Shown here: positions 7,779 through 17,408 of the stretch, piece by piece | Numbering within the stretch: the stretch's first letter is position 1 | How the letters are laid out: the number at the start of each line of letters is the position of its first letter | Source of the DNA: Nostoc mirabile CHAB5784 | GTDB lineage: Bacteria; Cyanobacteriota; Cyanobacteriia; Cyanobacteriales; Nostocaceae | DNA: 38,317 nt | Assembly: GCF_020829645.1 (NCBI RefSeq) | Contig: NZ_JAIVFS010000078.1 | Span: 1 to 38,317 of the forward strand | Direction of reading: 5' to 3' | Position numbers and translations under genes: made by a program | The notes under the pieces: generated by a model | Databases searched by the model: none | What the model was told of the DNA's origin: nothing | Seen by the model: the letters and a program-made list of their open reading frames with translations, nothing else

Positions 7779-9554
7779 ATGTCTATTCCCCAAATTAGTG
7801 AATTTACTATCCGCCGTCATGCCAACGCCAAATCTTTCCAACGGGGCGAGGCATACTATGAGGCTGGTGCTGTCAATACAGTTACCCAACGTGGTGATCT
7901 GCTTCAGGCAGATGTTGTAGGCAGTGAAGCTAAACCTTATCATGTCAACCTGAGTTTCGATAGCAGTGGGTTAACCTCAGTCAACTGCACCTGTGCCTAC
8001 AACTTTGACGGGTGGTGCAAACACATTGTAGCGACGATGCTTGTTTGTGCGCGTAACCCAGAAAACATTGAACAACGCCCCACTCTAGAAGAACTACTTA
8101 ATCACCTGGATGATATCCAAACTCAAAGACTGCTGCAAGAGTTGGTAAAAGAATACCCACCACTAATTGAGGCGATTGATCGCCATGTAGCTTGGATGAC
8201 TAATCCTGCTACCCAGCAAAAAAACACAAAACCTGTGCTCCACATCACTATTGATCCAGCTCCCTTTCGGCGGCAAGTACGGCAGATTCTCAAGAATACC
8301 GTGCGCTACTTTGAGGAGGGGTACGAAGAAGATCCAATTGGTGAAGAATTGCTGAGTGTAGTGCAAACTGCGGTAGATTTTAGCGAACGGGGAGAGGGTG
8401 AAAATGCGATCGCTATTTTAGAAGCGATTACCTCTACCTGTGTGGAAAATTGGGATGATGTTGCAGAATACGGTGCCGAAAATGATGAACTTATCGGGGA
8501 ATTAAATAATGCCTGGTGTGAAGCAATTCTCAGTGCTGAACTCACCCCAGAAGAAAAAGTTGATATTCAAATAAATTTAGAAGCTTGGCAAGATGAGTGG
8601 AATGCTGATTTTGGCATGATTATGGAAGCTTTACGCCAAGGTTGGGATTATCCACCACTGGTGCAAGTTCTCCAAGGTAATATTACCGAAAGGGGAGCTT
8701 GGGAAGAAGACGTGCCAGACTACGCGGATGATTTGGCACTAATTCGGCTAAAAATCCTCGAACGTCAAGAACGTTACCCAGAATACTTATATTTAGCAGA
8801 AGCGGAAGGACAAACCCAGCAGTATCTGACAATGCTAGGGCGTTTAGGCAGGGTAGAAGAAGCAATTGATGCTGCTCAAACCCAGATGAACTCAATGGAA
8901 GAGGCTTTTGCCCTAGCGAAAACACTAAGCGTTCAAGGAGCATTACAGCAAGCACTAGATATAGCCCAGAGTGGATTAAATTTACCGGGTAATTGTCAGT
9001 ACGAATTGGGGATTTGGACAAGTGATTTGGCTGTTGAGTTAGGTAATCATAAAGCTGCTTTATTAGCAATCAAGGCGGCTTTTCAAGTGAAACCCTCCTT
9101 TTTTGACTACCAAAAGATGGCAGAATTGGCTGGGGGAAACTGGGAAAGTGTCAAAACAGACCTGTTGAGAATTATTCGTACTGATAGTGGTGGGGGAACA
9201 GAATCAGCCAAGGTGGATATATTCTTGCATGAGGGGCTAATTGATGATGCAATTGCGATCGCTAGTGAACTAAGTTCTTATAATTCAGAATTGATTCACC
9301 GAGTCATGGATGCTGCTATCCCTCACAATCCTAATTGGGTGATTGCTAATGCTCGTCGCCGTGCCGAAAAGATTATAGATGCAGGTAAAGCCGAATACTA
9401 CTACTACGCAGTTGAATGGTTGAAAAAGGCACGTAATGCCTACTTGAAATCTGGAAATAAAGCTGACTGGTTAAGCTATCGTCAAAACTTGATGCAAACC
9501 CACGCTCGTAAACGTAAATTGATGGGAATGTTTCAGCAAAAGGATATGAATTGA
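7779..9554 (+). CDS. SWIM zinc-finger protein with helical repeat C-terminal region
   Basis: The 591-residue protein carries a SWIM zinc finger near the N-terminus: C70-x-C72 in NCTCAYNFDGWC and C80-K-H82 in WCKHIVA. SWIM fingers bind DNA or protein partners and often sit in SWI2/SNF2-associated proteins, but no helicase gene is adjacent here. From about residue 120 onward the sequence is acidic and alpha-helical with TPR-like or HEAT-like repeats (for example LYLAEAEGQTQQYLTMLGRLG, ALDIAQSGLNL). The last stretch is basic (KARNAYLKSGNKADWLSYRQ). The start is an ATG at 7779. The stop codon TGA (9552-9554) overlaps the terminal TTGAC of the neighbouring IS remnant. Confidence 0.88.
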   Translation: MSIPQISEFTIRRHANAKSFQRGEAYYEAGAVNTVTQRGDLLQADVVGSEAKPYHVNLSFDSSGLTSVNCTCAYNFDGWCKHIVATMLVCARNPENIEQRPTLEELLNHLDDIQTQRLLQELVKEYPPLIEAIDRHVAWMTNPATQQKNTKPVLHITIDPAPFRRQVRQILKNTVRYFEEGYEEDPIGEELLSVVQTAVDFSERGEGENAIAILEAITSTCVENWDDVAEYGAENDELIGELNNAWCEAILSAELTPEEKVDIQINLEAWQDEWNADFGMIMEALRQGWDYPPLVQVLQGNITERGAWEEDVPDYADDLALIRLKILERQERYPEYLYLAEAEGQTQQYLTMLGRLGRVEEAIDAAQTQMNSMEEAFALAKTLSVQGALQQALDIAQSGLNLPGNCQYELGIWTSDLAVELGNHKAALLAIKAAFQVKPSFFDYQKMAELAGGNWESVKTDLLRIIRTDSGGGTESAKVDIFLHEGLIDDAIAIASELSSYNSELIHRVMDAAIPHNPNWVIANARRRAEKIIDAGKAEYYYYAVEWLKKARNAYLKSGNKADWLSYRQNLMQTHARKRKLMGMFQQKDMN

Positions 9555-9606
9555 CATTCCCCCGGCTTGAAGCCGTGGGATTCTTGGTTCATCCAGCCGA
9601 CTTATC
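9551..9606 (-). mobile_element. Right end of tnpB-type IS remnant with terminal hairpin
   Basis: Downstream of the tnpB stop (minus strand) lies a hairpin at about 9559-9579: GGCTT pairs with AAGCC and an outer CCC with GGG. It ends in AATGTCAA at the SWIM stop codon. This is the typical right end of an IS200/IS605-type element. By analogy with characterised TnpB systems, the tnpB tail plus this segment would be the 3' part of the guide (omega) RNA, and the guide would then read into SWIM coding sequence. Confidence 0.6.
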
Positions 9607-10302
9607 TCAACTTGTTTCCAAGTCTAGACAGAGGTCGTTCTGTCCCCAAGCGTAGATCCCGGTGTGCCCCACCGTTCTTAATGATTTAGCTAAAATATTC
9701 AGTGCTGCATTCTCATCTCGGCATAACTGGGCACCACAAACACATTTATGAGTACGAGTGCTAAGAGTTTTCTTGACTTGCCTGCCGCAAGATGAGCAAT
9801 CGACGGTGGTATATTGAGGAGGGACAGCAACAGTTACCTTGCCATAAATATTTCCAAAATATTCAAGCCAACATCGGAACTGATACCAGGCAGCATCCCC
9901 AATACTTTTAGCTAATTTGTGATTTTTGACCAGATTATGCACTTGCAAATCTTCATAAGCAATCAAGTCTGCCGACTGAATAACGCATTTTGCTAACTTC
10001 ACAGCAAAATCTTTACGCTGCCTACTGACTTTCAAGTGAATTCTTGCTAATTTCTCTTTAGCTTTTTTGTAGTTATTAGATTGTGGTTGAACGCCAGTCG
10101 CTACAACGGGGGAAACCCCCACAACGCGCTGGCTCCCCTTGCGGAACTTTTTGGATACTTGTCTTTGTAATCTCTTTAGTGCTTTCTTAGACTGACGCAA
10201 GAAACGAGGATTATCTATTTTGTTGCCATCTGAATCTGTGTAGAAGTGAGTTAAGCCAACATCTAACCCAACTAAAGGATTCAGGTTTTCACTGCGTAAG
10301 TC
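9607..10302 (-). pseudogene. TnpB (IS200/IS605-type RNA-guided nuclease), N-terminally truncated
   Basis: The frame is open from an upstream stop at 10303-10305 down to 9607 and encodes the nuclease half of TnpB. It has RuvC-I GLDVGLTHFY (the catalytic Asp codon is at 10261-10263), RuvC-II DLIAYEDL, a zinc ribbon with CSSC and CVCGAQLC, and RuvC-III RDENAALNIL. All three acidic residues are present. The wedge/REC N-terminal half, about 170 residues in full-length relatives, is missing: upstream of 10303 the frame is stopped and the sequence is unrelated. No credible start is visible; a TTG at 10198-10200 would already exclude RuvC-I. It is best called a decayed remnant. No tnpA is present. 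Confidence 0.85.
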
Positions 10303-10477
10303 CTAATGCAGATCGAACACCATTAATGCTTTTAAGTCTGCAATAACCAGTTGATTTAGCTTTTAAATTGAAATTTGCCCAAAATATCAACTTTAGTGAC
10401 AAAAGATGAAGTAAGATTCACATCTGAAACAGTCGCCGTATAATCCCATAGTTTCTGACAAAAAATAGCCCGGTGCG
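10303..10477. other. Junction between tnpB remnant and TpsB gene
   Basis: The tnpB frame ends abruptly here and no left IS end can be recognised. The stretch is probably the promoter region of the TpsB gene plus remains of the deletion that removed the IS left half. Confidence 0.4.
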
Positions 10478-12283
10478 ATGATTGATAAATATCCTCTGAA
10501 TCTTATAGTGTCCTGCTTACCACTGAGTATGCTTCTATTACTTGGCAGCATAACTTCTAGTCCACTGAAAGCTCAAGCTGTTGATACTACACAATTACCA
10601 ACTAGTAATTTCATCCTGTCACAACAACAACTCCCAGCACCACAGGATGTCCAACCACAGGATGTCCAACCACCCTTACCTTCGCCAATTCCCTCACCTG
10701 AACTACCACAGCCACTTCCCCCACCAGCAGAACTATTTCCACCCTCTGCCCCAATCACACCTGAGGAACCACTCCCTGGCAACTTTCCTCAAAATATTGT
10801 TGTTGAACGGTTTGAAGTTGTTGGTAGCACAGTCTTCAGTCCCGAAGAGTTAGCCCTCGCCACTGCTGAATTTACCAAACGACCGATCTCACTGACCCAA
10901 GTGTATCAAGCACGTTCTAAAATTACTGATTTATACGTCCAAAATGGTTACATTACTTCTGGTGCTTATATCCCACCCCAAACAATCCAATCCGGTGTTA
11001 TAAAAATTCAGGTGGTCGAAGGTAAATTAGAAGATATCCTGGTAACTGGAACTCGGCGGTTGAATCCGAATTATGTCCGCAGCAGACTAGCAATAGCTAC
11101 ATCAGCACCTCTGAATCGGCAACGTCTACTAGAGGCACTACAACTTTTACAACTTAATCCTTTGATTCAAAACGTCTCTGCTGAACTCTCGGCAGGATCG
11201 CGGACTGGTGAGAGTCTCTTAGAAGTCAAGATCAGCGAGGCAAAAACCTTTAGTAGCCCAATAATTCTTGATAATGGGCGATCGCCTAGTGTTGGCAGTT
11301 TCCGCCGTGGATTACGATTGAATGAAGCCAACTTACTCGGATTTGGAGATAGTCTGAGTTTAGGATACACCAACACTGATGGTAGCAACTCCTTTGACGC
11401 TAGTTACACATTGCCTCTCAATCCCCGCAACGGAACGCTTACCTTTAACTATGGCACTACGTCAAGCAATGTTATTGAGCCTCCTTTCGACTTCCTAGAT
11501 ATCGAATCGGCTTCTCGCTACTACGAACTGACATTCCGCCAGCCAATAATCCAAACTCCTAGACAAGAATTCGCTTTGGGGTTAACAGCTTCCCGACGCG
11601 AAAGTGATATCTCGTGGAGCCCAGAATTTGAGTCCCCCCCCTCTGGCCTTTCGCCTGGATCTGATGAACAGGGACGTACCAGGGTATCTGCCTTGCGATT
11701 TTTTCAAGAATGGACGAATCGTAACAGCCGTGAAGTCATTGCTCTACGCTCTCAATTCAGTTTGGGCATAGATGTGTTGAATGCCACGATTAATCAGGAT
11801 CTTCCCGATAGCCGTTTTTTTGCTTGGCAAGGGCAAGCGCAGTGGGTACGCCTTTTAGCTCCTGAAACCTTACTTTTATTTCGTTTAAATACGCAACTAG
11901 CATCCACAACACTATTACCTATAGAGCAAATTGGCTTAGGTGGACAGGATAGCGTTAGGGGTTACCGTCAAGATTACCTGCTAACAGATAATGGCACTTT
12001 TGTTTCTGCGGAAGTTCAAGTACCGATTCTGCGCTTACCCCAGATAGATAGCATATTACAGGTTATCCCGTTTGTGGATTTTGGTGTTGGCTGGAACAGT
12101 TCTGGTAGCGAGAATCCCGACCCTAATACTCTAGCTGCTGTTGGTCTGGGGTTGCGTTGGTCACAAGGCGATCGCTTTACCGTTCGTCTTGACTGGGGCA
12201 TTCCTTTAGTATCTGTTAACTCGAATGATAGAACATTACAAGAAAACGGGCTGTATTTTAGCTTATTTTATAATCCTTTTTAA
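10478..12283 (+). CDS. Two-partner secretion outer-membrane transporter (TpsB/FhaC/ShlB type)
   Basis: This Omp85-superfamily protein exports large partner proteins across the outer membrane. The 601 residues show a signal peptide ending near KAQA (31-34), a proline-rich linker (about 52-105) holding a short duplicated DVQPQ unit, a POTRA domain (about 106-185, IVVERFEVVGSTVFSPEEL to VVEGKLEDI), a second POTRA-like segment, and a 16-strand-type barrel. The loop-6 signature V-R-G-Y is at 493-496 and the last residue is Phe, as expected for barrel assembly. No TpsA cargo with a haemagglutination N-domain is nearby; it may be elsewhere. Unlike classical FhaC the linker is long and proline-rich, as in many cyanobacterial relatives. 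Confidence 0.93.
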   Translation: MIDKYPLNLIVSCLPLSMLLLLGSITSSPLKAQAVDTTQLPTSNFILSQQQLPAPQDVQPQDVQPPLPSPIPSPELPQPLPPPAELFPPSAPITPEEPLPGNFPQNIVVERFEVVGSTVFSPEELALATAEFTKRPISLTQVYQARSKITDLYVQNGYITSGAYIPPQTIQSGVIKIQVVEGKLEDILVTGTRRLNPNYVRSRLAIATSAPLNRQRLLEALQLLQLNPLIQNVSAELSAGSRTGESLLEVKISEAKTFSSPIILDNGRSPSVGSFRRGLRLNEANLLGFGDSLSLGYTNTDGSNSFDASYTLPLNPRNGTLTFNYGTTSSNVIEPPFDFLDIESASRYYELTFRQPIIQTPRQEFALGLTASRRESDISWSPEFESPPSGLSPGSDEQGRTRVSALRFFQEWTNRNSREVIALRSQFSLGIDVLNATINQDLPDSRFFAWQGQAQWVRLLAPETLLLFRLNTQLASTTLLPIEQIGLGGQDSVRGYRQDYLLTDNGTFVSAEVQVPILRLPQIDSILQVIPFVDFGVGWNSSGSENPDPNTLAAVGLGLRWSQGDRFTVRLDWGIPLVSVNSNDRTLQENGLYFSLFYNPF

Positions 12284-13017
12284 AATTTAGGAATCTCTGG
12301 CTACATCCATCAGGGTTAGCGATGAGAGGATGTCAATCTCCTTCTCTACGATAGGCTGCGCCAACCAGGGTTCTTGCTCCATTAAAGCAACTGGCGTGCG
12401 ATTTCAAATGCTCAGATATTTTTTCCCCAGTGGGATGCGCCCAATTAATTTAATTCCTGCCTTGCTCTAATCTATAGGACTGCTATTTGATTGCGTGAAA
12501 AAACTCGCCCTCAACTCGAAAAGGCTGATTCCCTACTCCCTGCCTATCGCGCTTGCGTTGCGCTTCTCTGCGAGACGCTTCTCCTGACGGAGAGGCTTGT
12601 CTGCGACACGCACTCGCGTTCGCCAACGCGAACGCGCACCACGCAAAGAAGTTCAGAAATCAAATCGGATTGCTATATTTCGCAAAATTCCGTAAAACAG
12701 AACTATTTGACTGATTAAAAAATAAAAATCAGCCCGTTATTTAATTCAGAGTTTCCTCACCACTCAGAATTAAAATCCGCAAATATACCATGTGTTCTAT
12801 TCAGTGTTTGATTTTATTCTGGGTATCCTAAGAAAGACAAGGTTAGATGATATGGACGAAGAGGGGAAGTTTAGAACTTATGTATGAGTAGAGAAAACAG
12901 CTAGAACTTCTACCGTAAAACTGATTGAACAATTAGTCATCTCATTAGGTATTGGAACTTGTGGGAGTAGGATTTTTCAGACTAAGACATAAAAATATGA
13001 GAATTTGAGGAACAGCC
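12284..13017. other. Repeat-containing intergenic region
   Basis: About 730 bases lack a convincing gene. A GC-rich cluster of short inverted repeats occupies about 12536-12650 (listed separately); the rest is AT-rich leader for the FHA-GGDEF-EAL gene. A 75-codon open frame at 12491-12718 runs through the repeats and has no protein-like composition. Confidence 0.6.
12536..12650. repeat. GC-rich palindromic repeat cluster
   Basis: The stretch contains CGCGTTCGC (12615-12623) paired with GCGAACGCG (12628-12636) around a 4-base loop. It also contains overlapping copies of GCTTCTCTGCGAGACGC-like sequence, a kind of interspersed repeat common between Nostoc genes. It is compositionally distinct from its AT-rich flanks. 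Confidence 0.6.
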
Positions 13018-15654
13018 ATGCTAGGAAACGAGCGGGAAAAAATACGCCATCTGCTGGTCATCCAAGACCTGCAAGGCCGGCAAACTGTCCCCTTGCGAGA
13101 GACTACTTATTCTCTGGGGCGGCATCCCGCAAACACTATTATCTTGTCTTCCCGGTCAGTATCAATGCAACATGCAATTTTATTGCGAGTAACTGTTCCA
13201 GAGACTGATCAATATGGCTTCCAGATTATTGATGGCAACTATAAAGGGAAAGGGAGTACTAATGGCTTATTTGTCAATGGCACTAAATGCTTCTCCCATA
13301 ATCTCAGAAATGGAGATGTCATTGCCTTTGGCAGTAATCAAGCTCAAGCTAAATATTATGCTATTTCCAACATTTCAGAAGAAGCATTTTCTGAATCTTT
13401 TGATGTTGAAGACTTATCTGGTTTCCTATCAGAGCAAGGCAGTCCTGCCAATCCTTTTCAAACTTTAGCTATCGATCCCAGCTTTGAAGTAGCTAGTGAG
13501 TCTGCTCTAGCTCGCCTAGCATCCTTCCCTGAACTTATCCCCAATCCAATCATTGAGATGGATTTGGAGGGAAGAGTCACTTATCTTAATCCAGCCGCAA
13601 CTCTCAAGTTTCCCAAACTTAGGGAAATTGGAATAAAACACCCGATTTTAACAGGACTCCTGAGTACAGTTAAGAATCTAGAAAAAAATTCTTTTGTGCG
13701 GGAAGTAGAAGTAGGTACAGAAGTTTTTGAACAATCCGTTCTCTACTTACCTGAAAGTGATTTAATTAGAACTTTTATTATTAGGGATATTACAGAGCAA
13801 AAACAAGCTACAGCCGAACTACGTCAGCGCGATCGCTTGCTACAGGCAGTTGCAGAAGCCGCAAATTATTTGCTAAGAGAAATGAATTACGAAACTGGTA
13901 TTGATCTAGCTCTAGCTGTATTGGGTGAAGCTGCCAAAGCAGATCGTGCCTATCTCTTTCAGAACCATCCTCATCCTGCTACAGGGGAAATAGCAGTCAG
14001 CCTGCGGTTTGAATGGACACATCCTTCTATTGAATCTACTTACCAATATTGGCAGAATCAGCCTTATCAAGGTTCTGGATTAGCTCGTTGGTACGCTGTT
14101 CTCTCTAGCGGCCAGTCGATTAGCGGACTCACGCAACAATTTCCTGCCGCCGAACAAGAATTCCTGATTCGAGATGGCATTCAATCCCTTCTCCTGGTAC
14201 CTCTTTGCTTGGAAAAAGAGTTCTGGGGTTACCTTGGCTTGGCAGACTGCACCTTTGAGCGTCATTGGTCAAAGCACGAAGAATCTACCCTTTTGACGAT
14301 GGCTGCCAGTATCATTGGTGCACGGCAGCGTCAGCAAGTAGAAGAAAAAATTCGCTATCAAGCCCTACATGACATGCTGACAGGGTTGCCCAATCGCCTA
14401 CTATTTAATGAGCTGCTTAATAAAACTCTCCCCAACGCCACTCGGAATGGTGAAAGTTTAGCTGTGATCTTCCTTGACCTGGATCGCTTCAAAGTGATTA
14501 ATGACACTCTGGGGCACACTCTGGGAGACCAATTGTTACAAAGCCTTGCTCAAAGATTACAAGACTCACTCCGAGGCGGAGACACTATAGCCCGTTGGGG
14601 AGGTGATGAGTTCACTATCTTACTCCCGCGAGTCAATGATATTCAAGAGGTAACACTGGTGGCGTATAGAATATTACAAGCATTGGAGGATGCTTTCCAT
14701 CTCCAAGGGCATGAACTTTATGTGACTGCCAGCCTCGGTATTGCGTTGCTTGATAACAACAGTCCTGACGCCGAAACACTAATCCAGCACGCAGATGCCG
14801 CTTTGTATTACGCCAAAGACAAAGGGCGGAATAACTACCAATTCTACAGTGTTTCCCTGAGTGCGAAAAATCCTGAACTCCTGACTTTAGAAAAGAGCTT
14901 GCGCTATGCCCTAGAACGCAATGAATTTACGCTGTACTATCAGCCTCGTGTAAACATTGCCACAGAAGAAATTACTGGTATGGAAGCTCTATTGCGTTGG
15001 CAGCACCCAGAGATGGGATTGGTCGCACCCAGTGTTTTCATTCCCCTGGTCGAAGAAAGTGGATTAATTGTCCCTATCGGTGAATGGGTGCTGCGGACAG
15101 CCTGTATTCAAAATAAAATCTGGCAAGATGCAGGATTTCCACCCATAATGATGGCTGTCAATCTTTCTCTTAAGCAGTTTTGCCAACCCAAATTGGTGGA
15201 GACTATAGCTACAGTTTTAGAACAAACGGGTCTGGAGCCGCAGTTTTTAGAATTAGAAATTATGGAAACTACAGCTATTGAAGATTTGGATTTTACCAGA
15301 ACGGTGTTAGAGGATCTACAGGAGATGGGTGTTTACATCTCCATTGATGACTTTGGTACGGGTCATTCCTCGCTCTCGCGTCTACAGCTTTTGCCACTCC
15401 ACAATCTGAAAATAGATAAATCTTTTATTCAATATTTGACGCAGGATGCCAAAGTAGCTCATATTATCAAGGCGATAGTTACCTTGGGACACAGCTTGGG
15501 ATTGAAGTTGATAGCCGAAGGGGTAGAAAAAGTAGAGGAACTGGAGTTTTTGAAATCTATTAATTGTGAAGATGTACAGGGCTTTTTATTCTACCGGCCA
15601 CTTTCTGTCCAGAAAGCAACTGAAATCCTCGAAAGTAAACGACCAACGCTCTAG
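13018..15654 (+). CDS. FHA-PAS-GAF-GGDEF-EAL cyclic-di-GMP signalling protein
   Basis: This 878-residue soluble enzyme has an N-terminal FHA phosphothreonine-binding domain (about 10-115, with TTYSLGRHPANTIILSSRSVS), a PAS domain (about 165-255), a GAF domain (about 270-430), a GGDEF domain (about 440-605) and an EAL domain (about 620-870). The GGDEF motif is intact (528-532) with an inhibitory-site RxxD five residues upstream (R519-D522). The EAL motif is intact (656-658) with ELEIMET, SIDDFGTG, KIDKSFI and IAEGVE, so phosphodiesterase activity is likely and cyclase activity possible. No membrane segment is seen. The start ATG is preceded by GAGG. The FHA domain suggests input from a Ser/Thr kinase; no kinase is in the window. 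Confidence 0.95.
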   Translation: MLGNEREKIRHLLVIQDLQGRQTVPLRETTYSLGRHPANTIILSSRSVSMQHAILLRVTVPETDQYGFQIIDGNYKGKGSTNGLFVNGTKCFSHNLRNGDVIAFGSNQAQAKYYAISNISEEAFSESFDVEDLSGFLSEQGSPANPFQTLAIDPSFEVASESALARLASFPELIPNPIIEMDLEGRVTYLNPAATLKFPKLREIGIKHPILTGLLSTVKNLEKNSFVREVEVGTEVFEQSVLYLPESDLIRTFIIRDITEQKQATAELRQRDRLLQAVAEAANYLLREMNYETGIDLALAVLGEAAKADRAYLFQNHPHPATGEIAVSLRFEWTHPSIESTYQYWQNQPYQGSGLARWYAVLSSGQSISGLTQQFPAAEQEFLIRDGIQSLLLVPLCLEKEFWGYLGLADCTFERHWSKHEESTLLTMAASIIGARQRQQVEEKIRYQALHDMLTGLPNRLLFNELLNKTLPNATRNGESLAVIFLDLDRFKVINDTLGHTLGDQLLQSLAQRLQDSLRGGDTIARWGGDEFTILLPRVNDIQEVTLVAYRILQALEDAFHLQGHELYVTASLGIALLDNNSPDAETLIQHADAALYYAKDKGRNNYQFYSVSLSAKNPELLTLEKSLRYALERNEFTLYYQPRVNIATEEITGMEALLRWQHPEMGLVAPSVFIPLVEESGLIVPIGEWVLRTACIQNKIWQDAGFPPIMMAVNLSLKQFCQPKLVETIATVLEQTGLEPQFLELEIMETTAIEDLDFTRTVLEDLQEMGVYISIDDFGTGHSSLSRLQLLPLHNLKIDKSFIQYLTQDAKVAHIIKAIVTLGHSLGLKLIAEGVEKVEELEFLKSINCEDVQGFLFYRPLSVQKATEILESKRPTL

Positions 15655-15830
15655 CACCGCAAGGCGGAAGTCACGCATTCACGCATTCAAAAGTATTATG
15701 GAATAAGCTATTGAAGAATTTTAAATGGTTGCTCTATTTACTTCGTTCTGTACTAGTACTAAAGAAAAACTGTTTGTACAAGTGACGATACAATAGCATT
15801 GATTGTCTTGCTGTCAACCTTTTTCGTCTT

Positions 15831-16751
15831 ATGCTGCCAGTCATCTATTCCGACGAATTTTTAGATCACAAGACTGGAAAATACCATCCTGAAAGACCAG
15901 AACGTTTAAGTGCGATCGCCACTGCCCTAAAAGCAGCAACATTCGCAGATAAAATTGACTGGCGATCGCCCACACCAACATCAGAACAGCCATCGCTGAT
16001 GTCTGTGTTAGTTAGAGCACATAGCCCAGCCTACATCAAAAAACTTTGGCAAATCGCTTCTAGTGGCGGCGGCCCTTTGGATGGAGATACGCCAGTTTCC
16101 CCTCGCAGTTATGATGTGGCATTATTGGCAGTCAGTGCATGGTTGGATGGTGTTGAGGCTGTATTAAAGTCGGCTAATCCAGCTTTTATACTGGCGCGTC
16201 CCCCAGGACATCATGCAGAAAGTGATGCGGGGATGGGCTTTTGCCTATTTTCTAATGCAGCGATCGCAGCTTTATTTGCCCTCGAACAACCCGGAATTAA
16301 CCGCGTCGCCATCCTCGATTGGGATGTACATCACGGTAATGGTACTCAAGCGATCGTCGAAACTCAAGCACGCATCGCCTATTGTTCACTACATCAGTAT
16401 CCCTGCTATCCCGGTACTGGAAGAGCGACAGAACGCGGCTTTCATAATAATGTATTAAATTTACCTGTACCCCCTGGTAGTGATATTGCAGTATATCAGC
16501 CACTATTTGAAAAACAGGTCGTACCCTTTTTAGCTAACTTTCAGGCGGATTTGCTGATTGTAAGTGCTGGTTATGATGGCAATGCCGCAGATCCTTTGGC
16601 AAGTATCAATTTGCAGCCAGAAGACTACGCTTTATTTACTGATTATTGTCTAGGGATAACTCGTAAAATTCTGTTTGGCTTAGAAGGTGGTTACGACTTT
16701 GACTCTCTTTCTCAATCAGTTATAGCGACAATTGAACATTGTTTACTTTGA
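15831..16751 (+). CDS. Histone deacetylase-fold amidohydrolase (AcuC/AphA-type)
   Basis: This 306-residue zinc deacetylase of the HDAC/acetylpolyamine amidohydrolase superfamily carries the catalytic set: H127/H128 in RPPGHHAESDAG, D163-x-D165-x-H167-H168 in LDWDVHHGNGTQ, the metal Asp in VSAGYDGNAADPL, and the terminal GGYDFDSL tyrosine. Bacterial members remove acetyl groups from lysines (acetyl-CoA synthetase, other proteins) or polyamines; the substrate cannot be told here. Its length is typical for the single-domain family. The start ATG has no strong ribosome site. The gene is 176 bases after the GGDEF-EAL gene and has no obvious functional partner. Confidence 0.93.
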   Translation: MLPVIYSDEFLDHKTGKYHPERPERLSAIATALKAATFADKIDWRSPTPTSEQPSLMSVLVRAHSPAYIKKLWQIASSGGGPLDGDTPVSPRSYDVALLAVSAWLDGVEAVLKSANPAFILARPPGHHAESDAGMGFCLFSNAAIAALFALEQPGINRVAILDWDVHHGNGTQAIVETQARIAYCSLHQYPCYPGTGRATERGFHNNVLNLPVPPGSDIAVYQPLFEKQVVPFLANFQADLLIVSAGYDGNAADPLASINLQPEDYALFTDYCLGITRKILFGLEGGYDFDSLSQSVIATIEHCLL

Positions 16752-16976
16752 GACTTTCTTTTTTTTAGGTAAAACCTCCCAATTCCTGATTGAGTAAATT
16801 TCGTATATCCACTAAGATCATAATAATCCTATTGATATTGATTAAGTAGTCATTGGCCATTGGTGCATACCCCGTCGGTTGCCATGCCCTGAGCAAGTCG
16901 TTGGGTGGGCAGAAAAACTTTGTCTTTCATCGGATTACTTCAAACCACGTTAAAGAGTGGGCGTGGTATCTCTTGG

Positions 16977-17007
16977 ACTAATGACTAATGACTAATAACT
17001 AATGACT
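16977..17007. repeat. STRR: tandem ACTAATG units
   Basis: Four near-identical heptamers (ACTAATG, with one ACTAATA) occur in phase. Confidence 0.8.
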
Positions 17008-17035
17008 CCGCGTTGTGGTTTGATTTGTGGCTCAG

Positions 17036-17070
17036 ATTCCCGACTTCTCTAATAAACCGGGAATTTTCTT
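17036..17070 (+). terminator. Possible terminator
   Basis: ATTCCCG (17036-17042) pairs with CGGGAAT (17058-17064), followed by TTTCTT. It lies some 285 bases after the HDAC stop, so its link to that gene is uncertain. Confidence 0.35.
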
Positions 17071-17408
17071 GTATCTTTCTTTTGGATTTCACAACATAGT
17101 CTGCAAAAATAGGCAATTTGTGCATACTTATTGTCACGATTATTTGTGAGTTAGTTGACTAATTTAACAACTATCTTTACGTAAAATTAGGGTGACACAA
17201 CTTTTGCTCTAAAATCAACCTAAGTAATTTCTTTTACCAAGGCTTTCTAAAATTCATCAAATCTTCAGAAATAAAAAGTTTGAATGTTGTTCTGAAACAG
17301 CTAAAGTTTTGTTAAGATGCAATTGCTAGCAGTTTCTCGGCGAAATTCACCTATCGGTGTGTGGAGAAATAAAAAGTACTAGCAGCACAAATTTAAAAAG
17401 GTGAAGCA

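Larger units (their letters stand above)
16752..17408. other. Intergenic region with STRR and hairpin
   Basis: This 657-base stretch follows the HDAC gene. It holds a few TCATTGG-like units near 16848, tandem TAATGAC units (16977-17007) and a terminator-like hairpin (17036-17070). I see no gene or RNA gene in the remainder, which should include the promoter for the 45-aa membrane peptide. Confidence 0.6.

Noticed and set aside
12491..12718. 75-codon plus-strand frame after the TpsB gene
   Set aside because: It runs through a GC-rich palindromic repeat cluster. The composition (RPQ, TRTRTT, many Cys/Leu) reflects the repeats, not a protein.
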